A stretch of DNA of 64,000 nt, taken from contig VSDK01018551.1 of assembly GCA_009767595.1 (NCBI GenBank), forward strand, positions 42,539 to 106,538, in the 5' to 3' direction. A program made the translations under genes and the position numbers. Source of the DNA: Symbiodinium kawagutii. Lineage: Eukaryota; Sar; Dinophyceae; Suessiales; Symbiodiniaceae. Positions 12,262 through 23,045 of this stretch are shown here, piece after piece (the stretch's first letter is position 1; each line of letters starts with the position of its first letter). Under the pieces are notes generated by a model that did not search any database, was not told where the DNA came from, and saw only the letters and a program-made list of their open reading frames with translations.

Positions 12262-12442
12262 GAAAACCATAGGCTTCCCCCAAGCTATGGATGGTTTATT
12301 ACTACAGATAGAAACTGTAGTTATGCAATTCTAGTTGATAGAAACATATAGAAACTATCGTTATATAATGTTATATATATATATATATAAATAGAAACTT
12401 AGTAGATGATATATCTGGGGGTACCCTTACTTTGAGAAACAC
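12262..12442 (+). mobile_element. family A element enlarged by an AT microsatellite
   Basis: The left part (aaaaccataggcttcccc...atggtttattactac) and right part (GGGGGTACCCTTACTTTGAG) match family A, but about 80 extra bases, including an AT run at 12372-12392 and repeats of 'atagaaact', separate the halves. Confidence 0.55.
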
Positions 12443-12479
12443 GTATGTGTACATTGTTGATCCAATTTTGATAGTGGTT

Positions 12480-12535
12480 GGCCCCCGTGTTCCCACGGCA
12501 CGATCCGTTATCGAGTCCCCTGGTTCCAACGCCAC
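12480..12535 (-). CDS. candidate exon on the minus strand
   Basis: Read on the minus strand, CCAG is followed by G and an open frame VALEPGDSITDRAVGTRG. GC-rich compared with both sides. The 3' end on that strand is not clear. This is one of few minus-strand candidates and may be spurious. Confidence 0.25.
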
Positions 12536-13078
12536 CTGGCACCCCCTTTGAGCATGTGTAGATTGCACGTCTCAACCAGGTCGACTCACCAAACATTGCC
12601 ATGACTTTACTTAGCCACTAGGAACGGCTATGACCAATATTATTCTTCAACCATCGGCCATGAACCATTATGAGCCACTATGAACGACAACTTTCATGAT
12701 TACTGTATCTGATTCTGGTTAAATGTGGCTTTTGTTAGAACTGAAACCATCATGAAAGCTTACTATGTTAATGAATCCATACTGGTTGGCTTACTAGTGG
12801 CTCATGAACCACTGTTGGTGAATCATTTGCAATCATTTACTATTAACTTTCAATTTTGATGATTCTGAGTAAAGGTGGCTTCTCTTGGAACAGAAATCAT
12901 GATTGACTCTTAGTTTTTTGGCTGTTGGGATATGATTGATTTATCATATAGCCACGAAAAGTTAGACTTTAGCAAAGGTACCAAGAGAAACCAACTTAAC
13001 CATTCCATACCGGTTGGTAGTGGCTCATTCCATGCACTTCGCAACACGTCTCCGGGTGGCGTTGACTGCTTGCACCAG

Positions 13079-13142
13079 GACCTTGGAATTGCGCTACCGC
13101 GAGCTACACACCTTGATGCTCATGGGTGCGCCAGTGCACAAG
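13079..13142 (+). CDS. candidate exon (TLELRYRELHTLMLMGAPVH)
   Basis: GCACCAG precedes G; the frame reads TLELRYRELHTLMLMGAPVH, with helix-like composition and good GC3. A GT lies inside (after CATGG) and GGGGG follows the longer version, so the 3' end is uncertain. The same frame is open upstream (MHFATRLRVALTAC). Function unknown. Confidence 0.4.
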
Positions 13143-13160
13143 GGGGGTTGGAAATCCGGA

Positions 13161-13324
13161 TGTGGTGGGACCTCTCAAGTCAGTTTGGGAACCCCAAAGT
13201 TGTGGCTGGTTTATGGCTAATTATGAATGGTTCATATACAGGATGATTATGGTTGGTTCCTTATTAGATTGAAATGGTTGATAAAGGATGATAATTGGGG
13301 GTAACCCTATGACTTGAGAAACCA
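13161..13324 (+). mobile_element. family A element, long variant
   Basis: Begins GGTGGGACCTCTCAAGT and ends TGACTTGAGAAACC, with 'gaaccccaaag', 'ggctggtttatggctaatt' and 'ggatgataattgggggtaaccc' inside. It is about 60 bases longer than typical copies. Confidence 0.6.
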
Positions 13325-13590
13325 ACAGATCGAGGCCAGGTATTTGGTTCAGTGATGATGGTGCTTTTTTTGTGTGACCAAAGTTGTGTGATGTGTTTAT
13401 GCATGATGTGTGTCACGACACAATGAATGTGATATTGCAACTAGTATTGATTAAGAATGTGTTTATGAATATTGTGACCACGTGATGCTGTTGGATTCAT
13501 GCAGAGGAGTGACCATATGGACACATTTGTTTGTGATCGGTAGCATTTTTACTGTAGCTAAGCTGATGGTACACTTTTTGAGCCAGACCG

Positions 13591-13992
13591 ATGTTTGGAT
13601 GTGGTCGGTTTCTTTTCTTCCTTCCCAGTGAAGTATCTACAAGCATTATGTCCTTATCATATCCACCACCATTTCTTGACGAAGTGGATTCGACTTCTGG
13701 TGGTACGCGGCTGCTGCGTTTGGGAAATCACCAGTTGACGCTTCTTGCGAGTCAAACATATGTAGGTGGCACCCCCCCATGTCACCTGCCATCAGCTTTC
13801 CCTATGCCTATGCTTCCAGTTGCCATTCTAGCAGGTAACCAGCTGGTTACTACTTGCAAGGGTTGGTTACCTACTATAATAGTGACTGGAAGCATGAGGT
13901 TGACAAAAATATCTCGGTTTGGCAATCCTGCATCCCACGGGATATTTGGACACAATCACAGGTGGAGATGTTCCATCTTGACATGGGAATGA
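13591..13992 (+). CDS. open frame of 133 codons, identity unknown
   Basis: A continuous frame with fairly protein-like composition (for example SYPPPFLDEVDSTSGGTRLL, then RLGNHQLTLLASQTYVGG). Part may be a real exon ending at the GT near 13764. The tail beyond 13850 overlaps AT-rich intergenic-looking sequence. No domain is recognised and a chance frame remains possible. Confidence 0.3.
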   Translation: MFGCGRFLFFLPSEVSTSIMSLSYPPPFLDEVDSTSGGTRLLRLGNHQLTLLASQTYVGGTPPCHLPSAFPMPMLPVAILAGNQLVTTCKGWLPTIIVTGSMRLTKISRFGNPASHGIFGHNHRWRCSILTWE

Positions 13993-14867
13993 TAGGTACC
14001 CCAGAGGTTGCCCTGCAAGGTTACAAAGGTTTTTGACAAAGGACCAAGTCGAACCCACAGCTGGTCATTTCTATTGGAGAACCCACCAATCGCCCCAGGG
14101 TGGGCCAGGGATTTCAGAAAGGTGCACCACAGTGGGCTTGGGGTTTAACTAACCAACCGTTGGATCATTTGTTCAGCACCAAAGTATGGTTGGTTTAGCT
14201 GTGATGATCAACTGTTGGCTTAACCAGGTTTAGCCAACAAGACCTACATCTGCAACTCGTTTTTGGATGGTTGTTACGTACATACGTACATAATAAGCTT
14301 AGTACCTGTTGTTGTCAAGTTCATCCATTCTCAAATCAGGGAAGTGAACATATTCCGTTCAAAATCATGTAACAATTGCAGCAACACATAGACCATCATG
14401 TTTCCATGGTCGGTTTTGCTGCTGACTTCGTTACCAGCTAACCATCAGCATTAGCTTCAGCTTGACCTCGCTGTTGTAGCTCTGGCATCCCCCGCTACAA
14501 GGACAAGGAGAAGCCCGCCCTGTAAGCTTACTCAGGTTAGTGCACTTTGGCAATAGTCATGGTACGCATATATGAGTTAGGATAGCCATATTGTAACAAT
14601 CTAATCATTAAGCAACCATCAACTAATTATTATGATTGAGTATGAACCACTCTCAAGCATGATCAACCAGAGTTAAGCTTTAACTATCCATTAACTATCC
14701 ATCATTCATCATTCTTAGCCACTGTGAAGCATGACCAGACCAGAGTTTACCATCCCATTATTGACCATTGTTAGCCTTATTCAACCATTACCAACCATTG
14801 TTAAGCATGATTAACAGGAGTCAACCCTTGAGTCAACCCTTTGTTCAATGGCTTCACCAACTTCTAA
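13993..14867. other. non-coding stretch
   Basis: No clear gene. 14000-14120 has weak coding character without splice boundaries. 14580-14830 is dominated by AACCAT words. Confidence 0.5.
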
Positions 14868-14935
14868 CGTGTGGGGGCGTCCCAGCAGCTGTACACCTGG
14901 CTGTGGCCCTTAAAGGCGTCCGGTTGTGCTCTCAG

Positions 14936-14976
14936 GTGTTGACCGAAAACGCCTGGGCGTTGCTTCGAACCTCGAG
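14936..14976 (+). CDS. candidate exon (VLTENAWALLRTS)
   Basis: CTCTCAG|G start, frame VLTENAWALLRTS plus two bases, then GAG|GACGG, which would be a GA donor. The island continues upstream in the same frame (VPAAVHLAVALKGVRLCSQ), so the whole 14868-15004 GC-rich segment may be one exon ending at TGA (15002-15004). Function unknown. Confidence 0.35.
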
Positions 14977-15356
14977 GACGGATGACAGACACGGACCATG
15001 CTGATCTGGCTATAGGTCAACATTAATCCACCAATTTCATAGGGGACAATAACCAACAATAACAGGGAAAACAAAGGTTAATGATGTATTTGAGTATTAA
15101 TATTAAACAACAATTAATGGTTGATAATAGGAGACAACAAGCAACAATATCCAACAATAATTGGGGATATACATGGATATACCAGCTATGGCTATGGGTC
15201 AATATTAACCGACACTAATTGGGATTTAGTGATTAATAGGGATGATCAATGATAACCAACAGTAAATTATAGTTTAACAATTACTATAGGGCCAGGGGGC
15301 AACAAAAATCTGATGGTCAGGCCAAGCAGCCCCCGTAAGGACGCACCGACGCATTG

Positions 15357-15508
15357 AGGCATCCCGTTCTTGTGGATACTCTGTGCATTGCCGGGCGGGT
15401 ACAAGCAGCTACCTTGCTGGAGCAGCCTGGCCGTGCTCTGGGGAGAGCGCTTGCAGTCCAATGTAGACAGGGATGTCAAGTGCGGGTGCAACAAGATGAA
15501 TGCGATGG
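15357..15508 (+). CDS. exon-like GC island, two competing frames
   Basis: One frame starts after TTGAG and reads IPFLWILCALPGGYKQLPCW, then SSLAVLWGERLQSNVDRDVK and CGCNKMNAMG, with many third-position G/C. A GTAGGG follows. A second frame (from 15340) reads HPVLVDTLCIAGRVQAATLL and stops at 15512. GC3 favours the first. No family is recognised. Confidence 0.4.
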
Positions 15509-15512
15509 GTAG

Positions 15513-16157
15513 GGGACCGCCCCAACCCCAGACAGGTGACGAAGCGTCCTCACCCCTCCGAGACAGAGTCAGATTGGGGACAACTTTACTTTGATGTATG
15601 ACCCTGGCTCGTGCCTTGTGACTGGTGCAGGTTCATTTCTTTCTTTTGGGTGGCTGTTGTTGCTATTCAGAAGACCCGGTTAAATCTTCACTGCGCTGCA
15701 ACCGTATATCTTACATTCTACAGTTATACATCTATACTTTCTCAGAAGCATTGTGTGTTTTTGTAATCCACCAGTTATGCACTATACAAGCATTGCGTAA
15801 ACCAAGAAACCTCATCAGCCACAGATGGTCAATCACCAGTCGCTGGTGGGCGACTGATGCTATTGCGACAACTGCTCAATCTACTAATGTAATACTGGTT
15901 GGTGCTTTCCTTTCAAACATTTCAATCCTTTCAGTTGTTCAACCAGACTTGGGGATGATGATCTAATCTTTTTTTGTTGTGAAAAAACAGTTGTGAAATG
16001 TGCCCGGATCATGAGTCAGAACAGCATTATTCATGAGTATTGTCAATCAACATCATTGCTATTCTGGTAGTGTCATGCAGCACTATTCTGATTATCATCA
16101 CACCAAGAGCGTTTCTCATTTCTACAGGTATGACAGGGCTCATGACATGTTTGAACC
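15513..16157. other. non-coding stretch
   Basis: A plus-strand open frame (15625-15966) has intergenic-like composition and no splice boundaries; I see no supported gene. Confidence 0.5.
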
Positions 16158-16408
16158 GGACATCACCCAAACATTATAGGAATAGTCCCTAACGGTCATC
16201 CAGTTCGGTGAACATCAACCAAATGGAAATGTCCCATTGAACATCAGCTTTATCCCATTAATATCCCATTATCATACAGGGGTTGGTCATCCTAATGCTT
16301 CAATGTCCATAACATGGGGTATTTACCAACAAATGTCTCAATTGGACATCACCCAGCCATTATGGGAATAGTCCCTAAGGATCATCCATTTGCCAACCCC
16401 TGTATGAT
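16158..16408. repeat. direct repeat plus 16-bp inverted repeat
   Basis: About 50 bases at 16158-16208 (ggacatcacccaaacattat, then aggaatagtccctaacggtc) recur at about 16338-16390 with few changes. Between and after them, ATCATACAGGGGTTGG at 16271-16286 is the exact reverse complement of 16393-16408. This looks like overlapping mobile or duplicated segments. Confidence 0.65.
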
Positions 16409-16435
16409 GCTGGGCAATTCGTCCCGGGGGCGCAG

Positions 16436-16465
16436 GACGATTCGGCTGTGAAGTATGAGAAGAAG
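16436..16465 (+). CDS. candidate 30-nt exon (DDSAVKYEKK)
   Basis: GCGCAG|G start, ten codons DDSAVKYEKK, then AAG|GCCTGA, the same AAG|GC donor as the cyclophilin exon ending at 53486. GC island in AT-rich DNA. Function unknown. Confidence 0.4.
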
Positions 16466-16580
16466 GCCTGAGAACCGGGGCGGCCCCACGAGCTTGGCGT
16501 TTGGTGTGCCATTGATGGGGTAAGGAGTCGCCACCGGCGCAACGGATCCTTTTTGGATCATGTCTTTTCAATGAATTTCT

Positions 16581-16680
16581 GGCTGGTGGTTTCAAACATT
16601 TTGATTATTTTCCCTAGTAATCATTAGTAAATGGTTGGTTGAATGATATTTTTAATAGGGGTGGTTCAACCACCAACCAG
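16581..16680 (+). mobile_element. MITE-like element, family B
   Basis: Begins GGCTGGTGGTTTCAAACATT and ends GGTTCAACCACCAACCAG, an imperfect inverted pair. Inside are 'attttccct', 'aaatggttggttga' and 'atttttaatagggg'. Six further copies lie in the window, all in this orientation. Confidence 0.8.
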
Positions 16681-18002
16681 ATTTGATTGCGGAAGGGTAT
16701 ATGGTGATCTCAATGGTTGGCTGTATATTCTTCAGTGCAAAAATGGTAGGTGTAGATCATTTGATAGAATCTTGAAAAACGACTATTTTGGGGGTCTCAC
16801 TATGCCTTCAAAAGCTGGATAGCTGTTGACTCCCCAAAAAATGCAGTGTGACTGACTTATCATTTGGACAGTGTCAAAGACCGAAACTACCTGGTGGTCA
16901 GGAGGGAAGGAGCTTGTAATTTCTGCAGCTTCTACTGGCAATCAGAAATTTGCAAAATAAGGTACTGTACCAACTGAGCATATTGTGCATCGAAGTGAAG
17001 GTACGCTGGCTAGCAGCAGGACCGGAACTGTCATACCGTGTTGATGAAGACAATTGTAATGAACTGTAATGACCACCTTTCTTTTGTCGATTTTTTGCGC
17101 ATCCTTTGCAGCTCCGAAGGATACCCAGTTTGTGAGATTGGGAAACCAGATGGATGACATGCTTAAGCTGTGGTGCCAACGAGCTCACAACGTTGATCTA
17201 CATTGACCTATGTTGGCTTTCCTTCCTTCATGCCTAACGTATTTCTTGGAGATGTGAGACATATCACAACAAATCATGTGCAAGTTAGGGCCTTCCAATA
17301 TCAATCGGCCAAACATTGTAGATCATGCTACCTTTTGGACGCGGATCACCATGACATTGGGTACCATATGTCATGACCTATAGAATAGTATGATATCTAC
17401 ATAGTACCCAATAGAAATAGAGTAATTACACCCAATAATGGTTGATCATTTGATAATTGATCATTGGCTTCAATCTATATTACCTTTTTTGGATGATCAA
17501 GCCACATGCACAGATAATACCAGTTCCCAACCAGCGCTAGAGATACTGGTGGCTTCGCCCAACTGGTGACTTGCAATGTTTCGAGGAGTGATCATTGCCT
17601 CCAACATCCTGCAGCTATCGGTGGTTGATGGTGGTTGTTTCACCCATTTGATGTTAATGAACTGACATGTCCAACAATGATGTGTCTCAAAACCTTTGGG
17701 TTTCCTACTTGCGTTCATTTGACGGTTTGGGACACCCCCTGATGGTAGTCTAGGGCATCTCAAGAACGATGAGGTTAAGTAAGTAGTCACCACTTGTTGG
17801 GGGTACACTTATGAACACTTCAAGGTCTTGCTATGCTTCCAGGATTGTTGGTTCTACATCCTTGCCTGATGGTGCCAATCAATCTTGGCAACGACTCCAT
17901 ATCAAGGCATCAACGTACCAGCATTATCATATCACATAGCATCCAGGGCATTTCGGGTCAATGTCAGTGCTGGATGTAATTGCTTAGCTGCGCTGGGCTA
18001 CC
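16681..18002. other. non-coding stretch upstream of the 547-aa gene
   Basis: No supported gene. A minus-strand frame at 16942-17160 (NLTNWVSFGAAKDAQKIDKR) has some protein-like character but no boundaries. The 60 bases before 18003 contain no recognisable spliced-leader relict. Confidence 0.5.
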
Positions 18003-19646
18003 ATGTGGACTCCAGATGATGAAGTGTGGACTGCCCTTGGCATTGCATTGCTGTTTACAGCAGTTGTGCTTCTTCTGTCAGTCCATGTACAGGCAAACAA
18101 GACACAGTTCCATGCTGCTTTGAATGCATGGGAACTCTTAACAGAGAAGGTTCCCAGCGCAGATCGGCCCCCTGATTTCCAGGTGCGCTTCAATGAAGCG
18201 TTGTTTGTTGCTCGGTGCAAGATGATAAATAATATGGCTGCACTGACAGTTCACCTGGCATTACTCTTTTGTTTAGGTGAAGCTTGGAAGTTTTTTCGAG
18301 ACCCTTCTCTCTCTGCATTCTGCCAATGTTTTGCAAGCTTGCTCATCTACGCCTGGATGTTCTTTGCGCCTGACATGGTGAAAACACATACACGCTTTCG
18401 TTTGTTTGAAGCCGCCTTGATTTTTATTCATACTCTCTTCGTCATTGGACTTGCACATGAAAGCGATCTGGCAATATTTGACGCGTCTGAGAGGATCGCT
18501 ACTGTAGGCACAATCACTGCCAGCATTGGAATGATCGATTTCAAAGTGATCATGCCTTTCTTTGTGTGTCAGTCAGCAATGTTGATGTATTCTCGATGGT
18601 GTTTAATTGGCTTTGCCAAGATGACACCCTACCTCATTTTGATGCAAATCATTTCGTATTTGATTGTCGGCGGAGTACTAGCTTTCGTTGTTCTCAGCAT
18701 CCACTGCAGCATCGCCGCAAAACTGGACTCTGGTGAGGTTACATCGTTAATGCGCGGGTTCCAACAAGTTTTACGAGGTGTTTGCGATGGTGACCTGATT
18801 TTGGACCGTCGCACCATGACCATCGTCGATGATGCGAGTTGTTTGGAACGCGTTTTGAAGTCAAGCAAGAAGTTCAGCAATAGCAATTTCTTGGATTTTT
18901 TCCAGGACTCTGAAAGTCGTCAGAAGTTTTCGAAGTTTTTGGAGGCTACGGATGCAGACTCTAGCATGCCACGTGGTGTGAGGGTGTCTCTGCAGGGCGC
19001 AAGAGGCCCAGTCTCGATGGATCTTTTTTGCACAGCTTTGCCACGTTTTGGCGCTGCCAGCGACTACTGCTTGCTAGCCATGAAGGAAGATCCATTGGAG
19101 CAGTTGCAGACTGCCCCTCCTGAGGCTCCCCCAAATTCTGCCCCCGAAAGGATTCACCAGCCACAGACTCAACTGCTAGAAAGAAGCACAAGTAGGAGCA
19201 GCTTGCCGGAGATCGTGGTGCCCTGTGACGATTTGATTGAAGTTGCTCTACTAGTCAGTGACGTGACAGGTCTTCTGGATATTGAACAAGCACATCTTTA
19301 TTTTGCACGGAAGTCAGCAGTATCCAACATTGAGTCCGGCATGCCGACTCTAAGAAGATTCATCCGCCCTTCGGATTGGGATCGGCTTGAAAGGATGTTC
19401 AGCACGGTCAGCAATCTTCCGCCGCCAGATCAGCGGGAGCGCTGCTACTTCCGCCGTCCCACATATTTTCGCATGCCAGGTGAATCGCGAAGATATTTGT
19501 GTGCCAGACACACTTCATTGAGATTGGCAGATGAGTCAGTCATACCAGGACAACCAAGCCATTTCTGGATGCATCTTGGAAAATTTGACTCCAAAATTCA
19601 AAGACTTCGAGAAGGGCAACTCGAAGAGATTGAAGAAGAACAGTAA
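18003..19646 (+). CDS. intronless six-pass membrane protein with PAS-like C-terminal region
   Basis: An uninterrupted 547-codon frame and the strongest single gene here. Hydrophobic segments lie at about residues 10-29, 79-97, 103-122, 134-152, 165-189 and 209-234, giving six probable transmembrane helices. Right after the last helix, residues 252-362 form a soluble region beginning FQQVLRGVCDGDLILDRR with later VRVSLQGARGPVSMDLFC and DYCLLAMKEDP, resembling a PAS-type sensory fold as seen after membrane domains in large dinoflagellate protein families. A Pro-rich linker (about 370-395) and a second, unassigned domain (about 404-530) follow, with an acidic end (LEEIEEEQ). The start is the first ATG of the frame, 15 residues before the first helix. 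The absence of introns contrasts with the cyclophilin gene and could reflect retroposition. A signalling or sensing role at a membrane is inference; no catalytic motif is visible. Confidence 0.88.
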   Translation: MWTPDDEVWTALGIALLFTAVVLLLSVHVQANKTQFHAALNAWELLTEKVPSADRPPDFQVRFNEALFVARCKMINNMAALTVHLALLFCLGEAWKFFRDPSLSAFCQCFASLLIYAWMFFAPDMVKTHTRFRLFEAALIFIHTLFVIGLAHESDLAIFDASERIATVGTITASIGMIDFKVIMPFFVCQSAMLMYSRWCLIGFAKMTPYLILMQIISYLIVGGVLAFVVLSIHCSIAAKLDSGEVTSLMRGFQQVLRGVCDGDLILDRRTMTIVDDASCLERVLKSSKKFSNSNFLDFFQDSESRQKFSKFLEATDADSSMPRGVRVSLQGARGPVSMDLFCTALPRFGAASDYCLLAMKEDPLEQLQTAPPEAPPNSAPERIHQPQTQLLERSTSRSSLPEIVVPCDDLIEVALLVSDVTGLLDIEQAHLYFARKSAVSNIESGMPTLRRFIRPSDWDRLERMFSTVSNLPPPDQRERCYFRRPTYFRMPGESRRYLCARHTSLRLADESVIPGQPSHFWMHLGKFDSKIQRLREGQLEEIEEEQ

Positions 19647-20234
19647 ACCCTGTTCTTGGCTAGTTTTCTTATTCTTCAAAGGAAGAACAATGAGCATAAT
19701 TTCGGGGTTATTTCGAAGATTCATGCATTTTGAAGTGTTTCACTCTGGACCTAATGTGGTCCTGAATTCAACATCACCTAACAGCGAGGTCGCAACAAAG
19801 ACAAATGTGACATCCAAGCGGCAAAGCATACCTTCGCTGGCATTCCCTGGCTTCGCCTCAAATCACCAACTGGCGGTTTTCAGCATTGATATTTCCACAC
19901 AACTGGACTTTGAGTGTAACCCCCTGTTGGTTGTGCAGGTGGTGCTTCAGGGGTCCATTTCCGGCCAAGATTCATGCCCCACAGTTCGTTCCCACAACGA
20001 TGATTTTGGCGGTTTTCCCTTGGATCGTAATTCGCACCCAAAAATGCTCGTCTAGAACCCCCAAGCTTTTGAGGGCACTTCACTTCGTTGAACATACCAT
20101 GTCTTGCGGGTGATTTCAGTCGAATTTTTTTTATTTCCATCCCATACCTGGAGGATTTGTTATCACTTATAGAAGCCAACCAAATCTTTCTGTAAACTTA
20201 AATCTAATTCTTCATAGCCCGTCCGGTCAGAATG
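19647..20234. other. 3' flank of the 547-aa gene
   Basis: Probably 3' UTR and spacer. A frame at 19531-20055 overlaps the end of the gene in another register and lacks its codon character. No poly(A) signal of the animal type is obvious, which is normal for dinoflagellates. Confidence 0.45.
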
Positions 20235-20445
20235 CAGCAGCAGTAGCACGAAATCCTTGCGGCCGCAAGTTTGTTCTCCACAGTTCAGGAAGAGGAGGAC
20301 GAGGAGAAACCCAAAGTTGGACGGGAGACTCAGACGCCTCACCACCAGGGACCAAGAGAAGATGGATTGTAAACACTGTGCGTCCATTTGGGGGAGAAGA
20401 CTGCTATGTGCGTCAATGGCTGCTGCCGGTTGGCCAGTGGTTATA
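20235..20445 (+). CDS. exon-like region, frame undecided
   Basis: A GC-rich plus-strand segment after TCCACAG (20282) is open in three registers: TKRRWIVNTVRPFGGEDCYV, VQEEEDEEKPKVGRETQT and RLTTRDQEKMDCKHCAS. At least one is probably coding, but composition does not settle which. Confidence 0.3.
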
Positions 20446-20612
20446 TAATGTTATATATAAGTTGTTTCCATACATGGTGGTACCTATTCTACTAAACATC
20501 CAAGTTCATAGCCATTGGTAAGGGGGAAACCAGCCAGCCATAGGGGTACGACAATCTCATACCCCTGGATGGTTGGCAGTTGGTTCACGCTTGCCAAACA
20601 TCGAAGAGACAG

Positions 20613-20674
20613 GGTGAACCAACCCTGGATAGCCAGCCAGTGTACCTACCCACAGCCGGGCCATACCACGAAGT
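20613..20674 (+). CDS. candidate exon with GTAAGT donor (GEPTLDSQPVYLPTAGPYHE)
   Basis: GAGACAG|G start, twenty codons reading GEPTLDSQPVYLPTAGPYHE plus two bases, then a textbook GTAAGT donor. It is the best-bounded orphan exon outside the cyclophilin gene. No family is recognised; neighbouring exons were not found with confidence. Confidence 0.5.
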
Positions 20675-21245
20675 GTAAGTAAGTCTGGTTTCTCCTGCGG
20701 GAAATGCCATGGTGAACCGCGGATTCCATGGGGAAATCTCTGGGAGGTTTCGCTGATCCTTACCCGCTTTAGTGCTATGGTCCCAAGAGGTCGGAATGGG
20801 AGAAGCAGTGACGATGCACATCACCTCTTGCGCCTCACCATTTGCAGCCTGTTCTTCGCTTTGCGGAGTATGATTGATTTCTATTGCACAAAAGTCTCCT
20901 CTCAAGTCCAGTCAAATGCTGGCACACCTATAGAGTCGATGATTTCCTATCATTGAAGATAACGTTTTTCTTGGGGGTACCTCGCAAGCTGGTCTCACTA
21001 TTAACCCATGCGTGGGCTGGCTTGGGGACAGACCCTGGCCATGGCACTGCACCTCAGATGTGGATGGGAAAATCGAAACCTGCGACCTTACGGACGACCA
21101 CTCGGCTGTTTGGACCGCCGGGGGATGGGACGTGATCGAAAAGGTTCATATGGAGGTCTCTTGATGGTGTTAGAGGGAATATAATGGTATAGAATGGTGA
21201 ATGATAGGGGATAACCCGCCAAAAATGCTGAAAGAGCTGCCATAT

Positions 21246-21352
21246 GGTGGTTCCTCAAGCCACAGGGAACCCCGCCGAAATGGTTGGTTTGATACTATAA
21301 ATTAAGGACTAGTCTTGGATGACTTCGGAGCACCCTGTTTCGAGAAAGACCC
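21246..21352 (+). mobile_element. MITE-like element, family A
   Basis: GGTGGTTCCTCAAGCCACAG at the left, CCTGTTTCGAGAAAGACC at the right, with 'atggttggtttgatactataaatt' and 'ggatgactt' inside. Confidence 0.7.
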
Positions 21353-22100
21353 CTATGGGGATGGGTCAAGCCGTCAACCCATGGATAGGCGAGCTGGTTA
21401 ATGGTTGATTACAGGGGATTATAATATCTATCGATTGTCCCCTAGGGGATGTTAACCAACAATCAATGGTTGATTAGCTGGCTCATGGTCAATATTCTTG
21501 GATGTAATATATTTTGATATCCAATAAGAATAGGGGAGAATGGATAGATCTACTATACCAGCTGCGGGGATGGGGATGGGTCAATATTCACCATCCAAAA
21601 AGGGGTAGCAGTTCGCATCCCAGTTCGACTAGGAACTGGTCGATGTGAACAGCTGGAACGACCCTCAAGCATAAGGAGTGTGAATTACAAAGATCGGTCC
21701 CGACCATGTAAATCTGTAGCAAATATTTCTAGCACAAATTTCGATCACCAGATTCCCAGATATCCACGACTGCACCAAGTGAAGTGATTCTTGGTGAGCC
21801 ACAGCAACTGCAGCAGGATATTTTTCTGATGCAATGAATCATCACTGGATTCTACAGAAGTGTTGTGCTCAGCCGCCCACAAGTTGTGTGACTGCCATGT
21901 TCACTTATCACTTGGGATGTGTGTAACTTGTTGGTGGTGTCAAACATGTTTGTTTTCACCGTATAGTATTTACAAAAAGTTGCTTGGTTTACAAATATAT
22001 TTCAGATAAGGGTTATAGCTTATAACCACCAATTGGATATTGATTGACAATTCAGAAGTCATTCGCGAATGTTTGGCCTGTGGTTGAGTAACTTCTCAAA

Positions 22101-22205
22101 TGGGTGGTTTTTCAAAATCGGTGACCCCCCACTTATCATCCTTGAACCATTTTTATGAATAAACCATTGATAACTTTGGGGTTCCATTCATGGCCTAAGA
22201 AACCC
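22101..22205 (-). mobile_element. MITE-like element, family A (reverse orientation)
   Basis: Left end GGGTGGTTTTTCAAAATCGG, inner 'aataaaccattgataactttgggg', right end CTAAGAAACC. Reverse order relative to most copies. Confidence 0.65.
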
Positions 22206-22385
22206 GCATAAAGTAGTTGTTTAACCATCATTGTTCCTGGTCATCCCCCATTATTATCCATCATAATCCCCTTCAGGACCATTAAGTTTGGCTAAACTAC
22301 GGGGGTTAATAATTCAAATGATATTTCCATGTGAAACCCTTAACCGCAAAGTTGTCTAACTTCTCAAAAAATCTCGGGGTCACAA

Positions 22386-22500
22386 CTGTTTCGGTGCTCG
22401 CAGGACTACTGAAACTGCTCCAGAGAGAGTTCAACCTGTCGATGTGACCCTTTCCTAAGCTGCCGGCCGCGTCGGCCGTCGCGGCACCTGCCATGGCGCT
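22386..22500. CDS. exon-like GC island, strand undecided
   Basis: Minus strand: GGCAG|G then GAATADAAGSLGKGHIDRLN and SLWSSFSSPASTETVVTPRF in one frame. Plus strand: CGCAG|G then LLKLLQREFNLSM before TGA. Both are protein-like; the minus frame is longer. A fragment related to family A (tctcaaaaaatctcgggg) abuts it. Confidence 0.35.
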
Positions 22501-22906
22501 AACCAAAACTGGCACCTTTCCATTGGGAAACTGCTACTCTTGGGGCTGCAGCACAGGGAAACTGCTACTCTTGGGGATGCTTAGGGCTGTACGTTTCAAT
22601 GGGGATGCTTAGCCTATGGTTTCTTTTTAATATGAATGGAAGTTTTTTAAAAGGGAAATTATGAATCTGCTAGTTTTGTGGGTGTGGCACTGTGCCAACG
22701 GACTGTGTTGTTTTGGGGGAATCAGCAATCAGATCGATTAGTTCAAGGGCTTCTCGTGAGTGGAGAAACAACTGTGATGACTTGTGAATAGGGGTAGGCG
22801 TCAGGCCATCATATTTCATGTGTGGATGATATGCTCAATACCAACCGTTCAAACAATACAAAAACATGTCCAACAGAAATGCGGGGTGGATTCCCATACA
22901 TGGCAG

Positions 22907-22990
22907 GGATGGTGTTGATGGTGCCTTCCTCCTACGCGCTGGCAGCAGTCGCACCCATTGTACAAAGTTCAGAGCCCGGGCCACCCAGCA
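22907..22990 (+). CDS. candidate exon (DGVDGAFLLRAGSSRT)
   Basis: TGGCAG|G start, frame DGVDGAFLLRAGSSRTHCTK continuing FRARATQQ. The string GAFLLRAGSS is reminiscent of the FLVR-type strand of SH2 domains, but with only about 28 residues this is a weak resemblance. The 3' boundary is unclear (possible GG|GC near 22980). Confidence 0.3.
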
Positions 22991-23045
22991 ACAAAACTGC
23001 TGTTTTTGCCATCTTTTTCCTGCATGTTTAATCTGTATAGCTATG

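Larger units (their letters stand above)
20675..22385. other. non-coding stretch with two family A elements
   Basis: No supported gene. Around 21355-21600 there are pieces resembling family D (gatgggtcaa, ggggat...aaccaacaatcaatggttgat). Confidence 0.5.

Noticed and set aside
16898-17188. Minus-strand 96-codon frame
   Set aside because: Some protein-like words but two overlapping frames on the same strand, no boundaries and no homology.
17940-18002. Spliced-leader relict upstream of the intronless gene
   Set aside because: I looked for the dinoflagellate spliced-leader sequence before the ATG and elsewhere by eye and found none.
19531-20055. 174-codon frame overlapping the end of the membrane protein gene
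   Set aside because: Out of frame with the supported gene, different codon character, no homology; likely 3' UTR.
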